Notes: a model not told the origin generated them from the letters alone. A stretch of DNA of 64,000 nt from Collinsella aerofaciens (GCF_015548375.1 NZ_JADMWW010000001.1:60891-124890); one strand, 5' to 3'; shown: positions 43,135 through 54,187, counted from the first letter of the stretch. Numbers and translations are program-made.

Positions 43135-44541
43135 CTATTCCATTTGCGATTTCGCCGCAGCGGCAAGCTGGGCCACATAGTCCTTAAACACGCGGCCGCG
43201 CTCCTCATAGCCCGAGAACTCATCGAACGAAGAGCAGGCAGGAGAAAGTAAGATCACGTCGCCACGGCTCGACAGCGAACGGGCGACGTCCACGGCATCG
43301 CGAAGGTCATCCGCCTGGGCGATATCCACATCGCCGTCGACATCGGCCTCGTCCATAGCGGCGGTGAAACGCTCGCGCGCATCGCCAAAGCAGACGACCG
43401 AGCGTACGTTATCCATAACAACGCGCGCGAAGTCCGTGAGCGGCGTGCCCTTATCGTGGCCGCCGAGCAGCAAGATCACGTCGTCATCGGGAAATGCCGT
43501 CAGTGCCTTCTCGACCGCATCGGTGTTGGTCGCCTTGGAATCGTTGACGTAGCGCACGCCGTCAATCTCGCCACACGGCTCCACGCGGTGCTCGAGCGGC
43601 TGGAACGAGGCAAGACCGCGGCAGACACCATCGACATCGGCACCGACCGCCAAGGCAGCCGTGGCGGCGCACAGGGCATTGATAACATTGTGATGGCCCG
43701 AGATCTTGAGCTCGGATGTAGCGATGAGCGGGGTCTCGACGCCCTTCAGGCGCACGACCATCTTGCCGTCGCGCACAAAGGCGGCATCCTCGCCCTCAGG
43801 CTCGTCAAAGGCAACCTTGCAGATGCGACGACCCGGCGTGTAGATGTACTCATCGAACTCGTGAATGCCGGCGTCTTCGACGTCGACAACCGCCAGATCG
43901 TCATCGACCATATTGTCAAACAGTTTGATCTTGGCAAGCGCGTAGTTCTTATGGCTCTTATGCCAGCCCAAGTGGTCGGGAGTGATGTTGAGCAGCACCG
44001 CCACGCGGGGGTGGAGCTCGGTTGTCGTAGCAATCTGATAGCTCGAGAGCTCAGCCACAAACCACTCGTTGTGGGCTCGGCCGTCAATCTCGTTGACCGG
44101 CGGCTCGCCGATGTTGCCGACAGCAACGCTGGCCTCGCCGGCAGCCTTAAGCAGATAATCAGTCAGCGACGTGGTGGTCGTCTTGCCGTTGGTGCCCGTG
44201 ATGGCAATCCAGTTATCGGGCGACAGGCGATAGGCAAACTCGGGCTCACCCATAATCTGGGCGGCATGCTCGCGCCCGGCCTTAAAGAAGCCCGAGAACT
44301 CCGAGATGCCCGGGCACGTCACGCATACGTCATAGGCGCCCTCGACCTGTTCGGTCCCATAGACAAACGACGCACCAGCGGCCTCGAGCGCACGCGTGGC
44401 GTCATTGGGCTCAGAGGTGCCACCGCCATACACGGTAACGGCACTTACGCGCTCGGGATGTGCCAACGCCCAGCGGGCGACATCGAGACCGGATTTGCCC
44501 TGACCCAAAACGAGCAGGCTAAAGACATCAGCAAGAGACAT
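43135..44541 (-). CDS. murD: UDP-N-acetylmuramoyl-L-alanine--D-glutamate ligase
   Basis: A 468-residue Mur ligase adding D-Glu. The ATP loop GTNGKTTTT is at residues 116-124; the NITPDHLGWHKSHKNYALAK segment (about 202-221) and NDSKATNTDAVEKAL (about 340) are typical MurD blocks. It starts 9 bases after mraY and ends 3 bases before ftsW. Confidence 0.95.
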   Translation of the reverse strand: MSLADVFSLLVLGQGKSGLDVARWALAHPERVSAVTVYGGGTSEPNDATRALEAAGASFVYGTEQVEGAYDVCVTCPGISEFSGFFKAGREHAAQIMGEPEFAYRLSPDNWIAITGTNGKTTTTSLTDYLLKAAGEASVAVGNIGEPPVNEIDGRAHNEWFVAELSSYQIATTTELHPRVAVLLNITPDHLGWHKSHKNYALAKIKLFDNMVDDDLAVVDVEDAGIHEFDEYIYTPGRRICKVAFDEPEGEDAAFVRDGKMVVRLKGVETPLIATSELKISGHHNVINALCAATAALAVGADVDGVCRGLASFQPLEHRVEPCGEIDGVRYVNDSKATNTDAVEKALTAFPDDDVILLLGGHDKGTPLTDFARVVMDNVRSVVCFGDARERFTAAMDEADVDGDVDIAQADDLRDAVDVARSLSSRGDVILLSPACSSFDEFSGYEERGRVFKDYVAQLAAAAKSQME

Positions 44542-44550
44542 GAAAGACCA

Positions 44551-45570
44551 CTATCCCAACTGGAAGAACAGAGCAAGGCCAACGGCACCAAAGGCAGCAG
44601 CGATAATCCAAAAACGGATGACGACCTTGGTCTCGGCCCAGCCCTTCTTTTCGAAATGATGATGGATGGGCGCCATAAGGAAGACGCGCTTGTGCGTAAA
44701 GTGGAAGTAGACAACCTGAATCATGACCGACAGGGTCTCAACGATAAACAGGCCACCGATGATGAGGGAGACGACCTCGGTGTTGGTCATGATGGACGTG
44801 CAGGCAAACGCGGCACCCAGGGCAAGCGAGCCGGTATCGCCCATAAAGATGCTCGCCGGATAGCAGTTGAACCACAGAAAGCCCAAGCAGGCACCGGCAC
44901 ACGCGGTGCAGAAGATGGACAGGTTCACGTCTCCGTGCAAAAACGCCATGGCGGCCATGGCGAGCATAGCGATCATGGAGGTGCCGCCAGCAAGACCGTC
45001 AAGGCCATCGGTCAGGTTCACGGCATTAGAAAGACCGGCGATCATCAGCCAGCAAAAGACAATATAGAGCCACGGGAACGAAAGGCCGCAGATGGTGGTC
45101 GAAAGCACGCCAAGGTCGATCGTCAGGCCGCCGGGAAAACGAATCTCGGGGGCGACGCCGCACCAGTTAACGGCAAGTACCGTAAAGGTGACACAGATAA
45201 TGGTTAGACCGATCATCTTGGCATGAGGCGTCAGACCGAGCGAGCGCCCATGCGTAACGGAGGTCAGGTCGTCAATCAGGCCCAGAACGCCGGTCGCCAG
45301 CGTGGCGAGCAGCACGAGCACGAGCTCGGTGGTGAGCTTGCCCATCAGCAGGCAGGTCAGCGAGATCGCGACGAGGATGACAACGCCACCCATGGTGGGC
45401 GTTCCCTGCTTAACCAAATGACGCTTGGGGCCGTCGGCACGAACCTGCTGGCCGATACCCTCGACCTTGAGTAGCTTGATCCACCACGGCATGAGCAGCA
45501 GCGCAATGGCGGCGGCGATGCCAAGCCCCAAAAAAGCCTGATACGTTGGATACGAGGGATTGCCGAACAT
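44551..45570 (-). CDS. mraY: Phospho-N-acetylmuramoyl-pentapeptide transferase
   Basis: A 339-residue integral membrane enzyme (about ten helices) making lipid I. Blocks include KQGTPTMGGVVIL (about 48-60), the metal-site LIDDLTSV, NLTDGLDGLAGG (about 185-196), FNCYPASIFMGDTGSLALG (about 237-255) and APIHHHFEKKGW (about 305-316). It starts 3 bases after murF. Confidence 0.96.
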   Translation of the reverse strand: MFGNPSYPTYQAFLGLGIAAAIALLLMPWWIKLLKVEGIGQQVRADGPKRHLVKQGTPTMGGVVILVAISLTCLLMGKLTTELVLVLLATLATGVLGLIDDLTSVTHGRSLGLTPHAKMIGLTIICVTFTVLAVNWCGVAPEIRFPGGLTIDLGVLSTTICGLSFPWLYIVFCWLMIAGLSNAVNLTDGLDGLAGGTSMIAMLAMAAMAFLHGDVNLSIFCTACAGACLGFLWFNCYPASIFMGDTGSLALGAAFACTSIMTNTEVVSLIIGGLFIVETLSVMIQVVYFHFTHKRVFLMAPIHHHFEKKGWAETKVVIRFWIIAAAFGAVGLALFFQLG

Positions 45571-45573
45571 GGG

Positions 45574-46998
45574 CTAGCACACACCTTCCACAAAGCGGTC
45601 GAGCTCAACAAAGCGGGAACCCTTGACCAGTACAACATCATGTTTTTCAAGCGCGCCGCCCATGCGGTCGAGCACCTGCTGATAATCGGAGAACACCTGG
45701 ATGCGGTCCTCGTCCATACCCATCATGCGCGCGGCATCGGCCATAAGCTGGGCCAGCTCACCACCCACGCACGCCAGCATGTCGAGCTTCTTGGCGGCGG
45801 CATAGGCGCCCACGAGCTCATGCATGCGAGGAGCCTCATCGCCCATCTCGCCCATCTCGCCCAGGATCGCCATGCGAGACCCCGTGCACGAAAGCGAGCA
45901 CAGTAGATCGAGACCAGCAGCCATGGATTCGGCGCTGGCGTTATAGGAATCGTCAATGACGCGGGCACCGCTCTTGGCGCGCTTGATCTCCTGGCGGTGA
46001 CCGGTAATCGTGAGGCCCCTAAAGGCAGCATCGATCTGCTCGGGCGTCACGCCCAGGCGATAGGCAACCGCGGCGGCCTTAACGGCATTTGGAACGGACT
46101 GCACGCCGGGGATAGCAAGCATGGTATCGATTGTCTCGCCCTGACCAAAATCGAGCGTAAAGACCGGACGGCCCTCGTCATCAACACGAACTTCGCGGGC
46201 GCGGACCTCATCATCGTCCGAGACGCCGGCCAGCATCACATCGATACCAGCAGGCTGGGCGAACGTATCGCGAATGAACGGCGTAAAGTCGTCCTCGCCG
46301 CCCAAAACCAGTAGCGGCAAATAGTCGCCGGCGGCGCACATACCCTGGACAATCTCGGCCTTAGCGCGGGCGATGTTCTCGCGGCTGCCCAAAATGCCGA
46401 TGTGAGAGGTACCGATCTTGCTCACGATGGCAAGGTTGGGATTGGCGGACTGGGACAGGCGCTCAATCTCGTGGAAATGGTTCATGCCCATCTCGAGCAC
46501 CAGGACCTCGGTATCGGCCGGAGCGGAAAGCACCGTGAGCGGCATGCCGATCAGGTTATTGAAATTGCCCTTGGTGGCCCAGACACGATAGCGCTTGGCG
46601 AGCACAGCGGCGAGCACGTCCTTGGTCGTCGTCTTGCCGATGGAACCGGTAATGCCAACGACCAGGCAGCCAAGCTCCAGACGGTACGCGTGCGCCAAAC
46701 GCAGCAGAAACTCCTCGGGATCATCGGTCAGCAAGATGGCACAGCCCTTGTCCTGCGCCAGCGAGACCAGCTCAGCCTCGGGCTCACGCGTCATCACGAC
46801 GGCGCCGGCACCCGACTGGACGGCACGGGAAGCAAAATCATTGCCGTCGACGTTTTCACCGGGAAAGGCGACGAAAATCGTCCCTTCCTCGACCTGACGC
46901 GAGTCGATAACGCACCCGCGGCATACCCGATCGGCTTCTCCCGTCACGGTTCGGGCCCCTGTTGCGGCCGCGAGGTTGTTGACGGCGATCTCTATCAT
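45574..46998 (-). CDS. murF: UDP-N-acetylmuramoyl-tripeptide--D-Ala-D-Ala ligase
   Basis: A 474-residue Mur ligase adding D-Ala-D-Ala. N-terminal VIDSRQVEEGTIFVAFPGENVDG... block (about 30-52), ATP loop GSIGKTTTK (118-126), MGMNHFHEI (about 169-177) and DDSYNASAESM (about 345). SD AGGGGAG precedes the ATG. murE, which normally precedes murF, is absent from this cluster. Confidence 0.95.
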   Translation of the reverse strand: MIEIAVNNLAAATGARTVTGEADRVCRGCVIDSRQVEEGTIFVAFPGENVDGNDFASRAVQSGAGAVVMTREPEAELVSLAQDKGCAILLTDDPEEFLLRLAHAYRLELGCLVVGITGSIGKTTTKDVLAAVLAKRYRVWATKGNFNNLIGMPLTVLSAPADTEVLVLEMGMNHFHEIERLSQSANPNLAIVSKIGTSHIGILGSRENIARAKAEIVQGMCAAGDYLPLLVLGGEDDFTPFIRDTFAQPAGIDVMLAGVSDDDEVRAREVRVDDEGRPVFTLDFGQGETIDTMLAIPGVQSVPNAVKAAAVAYRLGVTPEQIDAAFRGLTITGHRQEIKRAKSGARVIDDSYNASAESMAAGLDLLCSLSCTGSRMAILGEMGEMGDEAPRMHELVGAYAAAKKLDMLACVGGELAQLMADAARMMGMDEDRIQVFSDYQQVLDRMGGALEKHDVVLVKGSRFVELDRFVEGVC

Positions 46999-47125
46999 TG
47001 CAGCTCCCCTGTAAACCTAATAATGCTATCGGCGTATTGTATCCCAGCGCCGCGCATGCGTGGTGCAGGGCATGTGAACACCCCTCATATGGGACAACAA
47101 ACCACGCCCCAAAGATTGTAACCCC

Positions 47126-48991
47126 CTACCTCGTGCGCGGGATACCCAGCACGTCGAGCGCGTTGGCCATAATGGACTGGAACGGCACCGCAGCGGCATC
47201 TGAGCCGCTCGGCGTTCCGTCGAGCGTGATATAGCACAGCACCTTGGGCGATTGTGCCGGTGCAAAGCCCATAAAGGACGACATGTAGTTCTCCTTGAGG
47301 TAGCCGCCGTTCTCGTCGGCACGTTCGGCCGTACCGGTCTTACCCGCCACGTCATAGCCGTCAACCGCGCCGCCAACGCCCGTTCCCTCGGACACGACCG
47401 TCTGCATGCACGATGTCACCTGGGATGCAGCATCCTCAGAAATCGCGCGCTCGCCTTCGCCCCAGTCCTTCTCGTCGCCTTTGCTGGACTTATAGAAGTG
47501 CGGTGTCATCATCACGCCGCCGTTGGCGATGCCGCCCACGGCACGTGCGATCTCAATCGGCGAGACGGACAGTGCCTGTCCAAAGCTCATCGAGCCCAGT
47601 GTGGCGCCGTCATACTGGTCACGCTCCTTGACGATACCCAGGCTCTCGCCCGGAAAATCTACACCAGAGCTGTGACCGATGCTCCACTTGTCCACATAGG
47701 CGGCAAAGTCGTCGGCACCGATCTTGCGCCCCACCAGGACAAAGCCCACGTTGGACGAACGGCGCATCATCTCGCGCACATCCATGGTCATGGCGTAGTC
47801 GCGCTTGTCGGCATCGGTGACGGTATCGTCGCCCACCTTGATGCTCGCCGGCACCTCAAACGACGTACTCGATCGCACGACACCCAAGTCGAAGCCGGCG
47901 CCCGCCACGAGCGTCTTAAAGACCGAGCCGGGCTCGTAGGCGTCGGTGACCAGGCGCAAGTTCATATCCTCGGTTTTGGCGTTTTCCAGATCGGTCTGGT
48001 CGTAAGTCGGATACGAGCAGGCTGCCAAGATCTCGCCTGTCGTAGGATCGGTGACCAGCGCCGAGCCGTTCTTGGCCTTTGTCTTCTCGACAGCCTCTGC
48101 CAGGGCATCCTCGGCCGCACGCTGGATATTGACGTCGAGCGTCGTCACGATATCAACGCCGTCGACCGCGGCCACCTTTTTATAGGCACCGCCCGCGATA
48201 TAGCTGCCGTCCCTCGCGCGCTCGCGTACGAGAGAACCGTTCGTGCCAGTCAGAAGCTTGTTGTATTGCTTTTCGAGACCCGTCAAGCCGTCGTTGTCCA
48301 CATTCACTACACCCAGCACCTGCGATGCCAGGTTGCCGTATGGATATACGCGCTTCATGGCCTGCTCAAAAAGCACGCCGGGCAGGTTCTTCTTCTCCAG
48401 CGCCGCAACATCGTCTTCGTCCACCTGGCGCTTGATATACACCCAGGTTCCATCGGACTCAACGAGCTTGCGGCAGGTCTTTTTATCGATTCCAGTTGCC
48501 TTGACCAGCGCCGACACCGTCTTGCCAACATCCTCGACAAGCTGCGGGTTCACGGCGATGTTGCGACATTCGACTGACGACGCCAGCACGTTGCCGTTGC
48601 GGTCGTAGATGGTGCCACGTTTGGCATAGAGGGTCTGCGCAAGCAGGCGACGCGCGTCGGCACGCTCGCGCAGTTTATCGGCTTCGACAATTTGATAGTC
48701 GGCAAGGCGAAAGACGCCCAAGCCCAAGCCAAGCCCGATGAAGCCCATGACGGCTTTGCGGCGAGGCAGAGGCGCGCCTGTGAGCCATTCGGTCGACGAA
48801 CTCTTGCGCGACCTGGTGTTATGCACTTGAGGGCCGCCCGAGCCGCGAAGTCGCGACGCCGGGTCGTTGCCACGGGACTGCCCGGCGTTGTAAGATTGCC
48901 GACCCGTTCCTTGATAACCAGAACGTCCCCGCGACGAGGGACGTCCAGAACCGCGGCCCCCATCGGAACCGCGGCGATAGTCATTTGTCAT
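47126..48991 (-). CDS. ftsI: Peptidoglycan D,D-transpeptidase (FtsI / PBP2-type class B PBP)
   Basis: A 621-residue class B penicillin-binding protein crosslinking septal wall. Long basic N-terminus (1-78), membrane helix 80-97, dimerisation/pedestal region from 120, and transpeptidase with SVFK (356-359), SSN (412-414) and KTG (551-553). It directly follows ftsL in the dcw order. No PASTA domains. Confidence 0.95.
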   Translation of the reverse strand: MTNDYRRGSDGGRGSGRPSSRGRSGYQGTGRQSYNAGQSRGNDPASRLRGSGGPQVHNTRSRKSSSTEWLTGAPLPRRKAVMGFIGLGLGLGVFRLADYQIVEADKLRERADARRLLAQTLYAKRGTIYDRNGNVLASSVECRNIAVNPQLVEDVGKTVSALVKATGIDKKTCRKLVESDGTWVYIKRQVDEDDVAALEKKNLPGVLFEQAMKRVYPYGNLASQVLGVVNVDNDGLTGLEKQYNKLLTGTNGSLVRERARDGSYIAGGAYKKVAAVDGVDIVTTLDVNIQRAAEDALAEAVEKTKAKNGSALVTDPTTGEILAACSYPTYDQTDLENAKTEDMNLRLVTDAYEPGSVFKTLVAGAGFDLGVVRSSTSFEVPASIKVGDDTVTDADKRDYAMTMDVREMMRRSSNVGFVLVGRKIGADDFAAYVDKWSIGHSSGVDFPGESLGIVKERDQYDGATLGSMSFGQALSVSPIEIARAVGGIANGGVMMTPHFYKSSKGDEKDWGEGERAISEDAASQVTSCMQTVVSEGTGVGGAVDGYDVAGKTGTAERADENGGYLKENYMSSFMGFAPAQSPKVLCYITLDGTPSGSDAAAVPFQSIMANALDVLGIPRTR

Positions 48992-49008
48992 ACTCAGCTA
49001 CCGTCTTG

Positions 49009-49479
49009 CTACTGAGCGGTCGCGGTCGCGTTGGCGCCCGCGGCTGCATCCTGCGAAAAGTCAAGTGTAACGCTCTCGCTGGGCTCCACCATGCCATAAG
49101 CGCCCGCAAGGTCGCGAATGCGCGTGTCGGCGCCATAGACCGAATGCATGACCTCCAGGTCGGAGCTCTCATCGGTCGCCTTTTCGAGCGTGTTGGTAAG
49201 CTCGGCGTTGCTGTTGAGCACCTGGGCCGTAACGCCGGCGAGCGCCACGCGGGCGACGCCGATCGTCATGAAGATAGCCGCAATGATGCAAAACGTTTTA
49301 AGAACGCTCATGAAAACCGGGCTGACCGCCTGGTTTGCCTGACGGCCCGCGCCCGTGTAGACATCAAAGCGCGGCGTGCGCTGCTCACGGGGAGCAACGG
49401 GGGCCTGCAGCGTCTCACGATAGGCGGGCATGGCGTTCATATCATAGGCGAGTGCTGCGCTTGAAGTGTTGTAGCCCAT
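49009..49479 (-). CDS. ftsL: FtsL-like division protein
   Basis: A 156-residue small bitopic protein in the ftsL position. N-terminus of 55 residues is cytosolic, the membrane helix is about 56-78 (MSVLKTFCIIAAIFMTIGVA), and the following segment (80-135) is a short coiled-coil-like region. FtsL is poorly conserved, so the call rests on position, topology and size. SD GGGAGG. It is followed by ftsI after 17 bases. Confidence 0.8.
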   Translation of the reverse strand: MGYNTSSAALAYDMNAMPAYRETLQAPVAPREQRTPRFDVYTGAGRQANQAVSPVFMSVLKTFCIIAAIFMTIGVARVALAGVTAQVLNSNAELTNTLEKATDESSDLEVMHSVYGADTRIRDLAGAYGMVEPSESVTLDFSQDAAAGANATATAQ

Positions 49480-49569
49480 GATATGCCGCCTCCCATCCCG
49501 AGTACGTTGGTAGTGTGTTTAAGCTTCGTTTATGGTGCGAGCGGGAGGTCCAATATCGCGCGGTCGCGC

Positions 49570-50535
49570 CTACAGACGCTGCGCCACGCGGATTTTGGCT
49601 GATCTCGCCCGAGGGTTGCGCTCAACCTCATCAGGCTGGGCAACCAAGGGTTTGCGGGTGATGACCTTGAGTATCGGCACGTTGCCGCACACGCACACCG
49701 GAATCTCCGGCGGACACGTGCACCCCTGGCTCATCTCCTTAAAGTGGTTCTTTACGATACGGTCCTCGAGCGAGTGATACGAGATGACGCAGATACGTCC
49801 GCCCGGGTTGAGCCACCTGGTGGCGGCATCAAGCCCTCGTTCGAGCACATCGAGCTCGTGATTGACCTCGATGCGAATGGCCTGGAAACTTTTCTTGGCC
49901 GGGTGTCCGCCATGCCGACGAGCGGCAGCCGGGATACCCGCCTTGATAATCTCGACAAATTGGCCGGTGGTTTCGATCGGTTCTTGCTCGCGGCGGCGCA
50001 CGATCTCGCGCGCAATCTGCGAGGCGAACTTCTCTTCGCCGTAGACGCGTAGAATCCGGGCGAGGTCGTGTTCGTTATAGGTGTTGATGACCTCAGCTGC
50101 GTTTAAGGTGTTATTACCCGGATCCATCCGCATGTCCAATGGGGCGTCCTCGTTATACGAAAAGCCCCTGCCAGGGATATCGAGTTGCGGTGACGAAACG
50201 CCCAAATCGAACAGGAAGCCATCGACCCCGGGCACCTCGGCCGAGCAAAGCAGCTCGTCCAAGTCGCCGAAGTTGCCCTTCAGCAGCTGGTGCGGAACGC
50301 CGGGAACCTCGCGGTCCAGACGGGCGCCAGCGGCCTCGAGGGCCATGTCGTCCTGATCGACGCCGAGCAAAAGGCCGGTTTCCCCCACCTGCGCGGCCAT
50401 CTTTACCGAATGGCCGGCACCGCCAAGGGTGCAGTCGCAGACGACGGAGCCGCTCTTTAGCTGCAGCGACTCAAGCACTTCGCCGAGCATGACAGGTTCA
50501 TGCCGATATTCTTGTGTCAAGATCCCACGCTCCAT
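49570..50535 (-). CDS. rsmH: 16S rRNA (cytosine(1402)-N(4))-methyltransferase
   Basis: A 321-residue SAM-dependent methyltransferase (formerly mraW). Start: HEPVMLGEVLESL (about 12-24); SAM motif VCDCTLGGAGHS (about 33-44); FLFDLGVSSPQLD and PLDMRMDP are family blocks; the end has SYHSLEDRIVKNHF. Starts 20 bases after mraZ; SD is weak. Confidence 0.95.
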   Translation of the reverse strand: MERGILTQEYRHEPVMLGEVLESLQLKSGSVVCDCTLGGAGHSVKMAAQVGETGLLLGVDQDDMALEAAGARLDREVPGVPHQLLKGNFGDLDELLCSAEVPGVDGFLFDLGVSSPQLDIPGRGFSYNEDAPLDMRMDPGNNTLNAAEVINTYNEHDLARILRVYGEEKFASQIAREIVRRREQEPIETTGQFVEIIKAGIPAAARRHGGHPAKKSFQAIRIEVNHELDVLERGLDAATRWLNPGGRICVISYHSLEDRIVKNHFKEMSQGCTCPPEIPVCVCGNVPILKVITRKPLVAQPDEVERNPRARSAKIRVAQRL

Positions 50536-50555
50536 CCGTTACTCGTGCCTTGCCC

Positions 50556-50990
50556 TTACGAGAAGAAGAGGTCCAGCAGGGCCTCGTCATCATCGTCCTC
50601 ATCGGCCGCGGCGCGATCCCAAACCTCAAGGTGGTCGTAGTTGCCCACAACCGTGACCTCGCGGTCGAGGTTCGCCTGCTTACGGAGAGACTCGGAAAGA
50701 CCGATACGACCGGCGCTGTCCACGTCCATCGACGTGGTGCGCTTGTTGATCGCCCTCATGAGCTTCTGGTCGTTAATGTCACGCGGGTTAAAACCCTCGT
50801 GGCCCTCACGACCCGCGAAGAGTCCTTCGACCCACTTATCGAAGGCCTCGGCAGAGAACACGTACAGAGCATCGACATCCAGGGCTTTGAACACGCGAAC
50901 GTGCTCTCCAAGCTCCTCGCGAAGGGGTGCAGGCAGGGACAGACGACCTTTTGCATCGAGATTGCGCTCGTATGCACCAGTCATTCCCAT
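50556..50990 (-). CDS. mraZ: Transcriptional regulator MraZ
   Basis: A 144-residue protein of two SpoVT/AbrB-like repeats, a DNA-binding regulator of the dcw cluster. First repeat: LDAKGRLSLPAPLREEL (about 11-27), second: MDVDSAGRIGLSESLRKQ (about 88-105). The tail is acidic (DEDDDDEALLD). Very good SD (GGGGAGGG). Its binding repeats lie just upstream. Confidence 0.95.
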   Translation of the reverse strand: MGMTGAYERNLDAKGRLSLPAPLREELGEHVRVFKALDVDALYVFSAEAFDKWVEGLFAGREGHEGFNPRDINDQKLMRAINKRTTSMDVDSAGRIGLSESLRKQANLDREVTVVGNYDHLEVWDRAAADEDDDDEALLDLFFS

Positions 50991-51058
50991 GTGCGCCCTC
51001 CCCTCGGTTACTCAGATGGCACGTACGCGGGGAACCACCCCGCCTGTCGACGTCATTA

Positions 51059-51087
51059 ATAATATGGGGAACCGCCCCATTTTTCAA
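51059..51087 (-). promoter_or_regulatory. Strong dcw (mraZ) promoter
   Basis: TTGAAA (51082-51087) and TATTAT (51059-51064) with exactly 17 bp between; the spacer itself holds the palindrome atgggg-N5-ccccat. It lies about 70 bases upstream of mraZ and would drive the whole wall and division cluster. Confidence 0.75.
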
Positions 51088-51094
51088 CACCTTT

Positions 51095-51122
51095 CCCCAC
51101 CCCTTCCCCCACCCCGCCCCAC
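51095..51122. promoter_or_regulatory. MraZ box (GTGGGG repeats)
   Basis: Three GTGGGG repeats on the minus strand at 51117-51122, 51107-51112 and 51095-51100, with spacings of 10 and 12 bp, directly upstream of the -35 box. MraZ is known to bind TGGG-type repeats about 10 bp apart in front of its own operon. Confidence 0.7.
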
Positions 51123-51169
51123 CACTCCACTCACCATATATCGCAAAACACCCCCAAGCATATGTTCGA

Positions 51170-51189
51170 AAACACAATATGTTGTGTTT
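51170..51189. promoter_or_regulatory. Palindromic site aaacacaatatgttgtgttt
   Basis: A 20-base near-perfect palindrome about 80 bp upstream of the dcw promoter. It resembles NrdR boxes (acac-atat-tgtgt pattern), with a weaker look-alike (caccatatatcgc) about 42 bp away at 51132-51144. No ribonucleotide reductase gene is nearby, so the link to NrdR is unproven. Confidence 0.3.
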
Positions 51190-51197
51190 ACAGCAAC

Positions 51198-51225
51198 GGC
51201 GGGATGCCACCTGTGGCACCCCGCC
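51198..51225. terminator. Hairpin in the mraZ-xerD gap
   Basis: Stem ggcgggatgccac (51198-51210) with tggcaccccgcc (51214-51225). Weak T stretch on the plus strand (tttcaa). It may be a relic or a bidirectional stop; no gene is adjacent on the plus strand. The rest of 51226-51352 shows a smaller stem (cctcaa...ttgagg, 51230-51257) and nothing else. Confidence 0.4.
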
Positions 51226-51356
51226 TTTCAACCTCAACCTTCAAGTTGACCTTGAGGCGATTTTTGCGTCCCTTTACATGCCGTTCACATCGCCCCCAAA
51301 CTCCCCCACCCAAGGCACATTCGGTCCACCACCGCGACGACAAGTGACGAAAAATG

Positions 51357-51419
51357 GGACGGGCCCCAGATCGCCCCTGCGCGCGCAAAAGCACGCCGCG
51401 GCAATCTGGGGCCCGTCCC
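51357..51419 (-). terminator. Long-stem terminator of xerD
   Basis: Arms 51357-51375 and 51401-51419 (19 bp, one mismatch) with a second, smaller GC-rich pairing in the loop; followed on the minus strand by ATTTTTCGTC. 33 bases past the xerD stop. Confidence 0.75.
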
Positions 51420-51452
51420 CAAATACCTATAAATATGCAGGTCAGCAAGGTG

Positions 51453-52394
51453 CTAGCGATGTGCTAGCGGATGCGCCGCCAGATAGACCTCGGTCAGTTG
51501 TGTTCGGTCGACATGCGTGTAGACCTGCGTGGTCGAAATATCGGCATGGCCCAAAATCTCCTGCAGCACACGCAGGTCGGCACCGCCCGCGAGCATGTGG
51601 GTGGCAAAGGAGTGGCGCAAGGTATGGGGATGGAGCCCCACCAACCCCACCTGACGCCCATACCGCTCGCATATCGCATGCACGGCCTGGCGCGACAGGC
51701 GACGTCCGTTCTTATTTAAAAAGACCGCCGAGGTCTCGGTTCCGCGGGCATGGGCCGCCAAGCGAGAACGTCCCTCAGTTACATAGAGCGTCAGAGCTCG
51801 CGCCGCGCTTCCCACCAGTGGGGACAGGCGTTCCTTTGAGCCCTTACCGCGAACGAGTACAAAGCCATCGTCAATATGGATATCGCCCACATCGAGCCCA
51901 ACCAGCTCACTCACACGCAAACCGCATCCGTAGAGCACTTCCAAGATGGCATGGTCGCGCAGTCCCATCTCGCCCTCGGGAAAGTCTTGATCGAGCAGCG
52001 CCGAGACATCCTCCACCGATAGATACTCCGGCAAACGCTCAGCCTTTTTAGGCAGGCGCAACGCCGCCGTCGGGTTTTGGGCCACGGCCCCATCGCGCAC
52101 CAAAAAGGCATGCAGGCCCTTCACGGCAGCAAGCGCGCGCTCCACCGAGGCGTCGGAATAGCCTCCGTCGCGGCGATCGGCGACAAAGCCCTCCACGACC
52201 TGACGGGTCACCTCTTCAAAAGACACAATACCCGCCCGCTCCAGATAGGCGCAGTACGTCGTCAGGTCACGACGATAGGCCACAATCGTGTTGCGCGCCA
52301 AGCCCCGCTCGACCGCGAGGTAATCGAGATACTCCCCCGCCGCCACGGCGAGCGACGAGGGAGTAGCTTCGGTATGTTCCTTATTCGCCGGCAC
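51453..52394 (-). CDS. xerD: Tyrosine recombinase XerD
   Basis: A 313-residue recombinase resolving chromosome dimers at dif with XerC. N-terminal SAM-like core-binding domain (about 15-105), then the catalytic domain with CGLRVSEL (first Arg, about 165), the Lys in VRGKGSKER, HTLRHSFATHML (about 262-273), and the nucleophile Tyr in GHADISTTQVYTHV. The open frame extends to 52547 but overlaps pyrG; GTG at 52394 starts 2 bases after the pyrG stop and gives normal length. Confidence 0.93.
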   Translation of the reverse strand: MPANKEHTEATPSSLAVAAGEYLDYLAVERGLARNTIVAYRRDLTTYCAYLERAGIVSFEEVTRQVVEGFVADRRDGGYSDASVERALAAVKGLHAFLVRDGAVAQNPTAALRLPKKAERLPEYLSVEDVSALLDQDFPEGEMGLRDHAILEVLYGCGLRVSELVGLDVGDIHIDDGFVLVRGKGSKERLSPLVGSAARALTLYVTEGRSRLAAHARGTETSAVFLNKNGRRLSRQAVHAICERYGRQVGLVGLHPHTLRHSFATHMLAGGADLRVLQEILGHADISTTQVYTHVDRTQLTEVYLAAHPLAHR

Positions 52395-52396
52395 CC

Positions 52397-54064
<1,668 letters not shown>

Positions 54065-54187
54065 TTACCTGCGCTTCCCGTAGAAGTTGTTTATCCACAT
54101 CTTACGGGTCTTCATTGTAATACTCGCGCCGCGGACCGTTCGCAATTTTTCTCGCGTGCGATTGCATTTCTCAATCTTGAAACAAAA

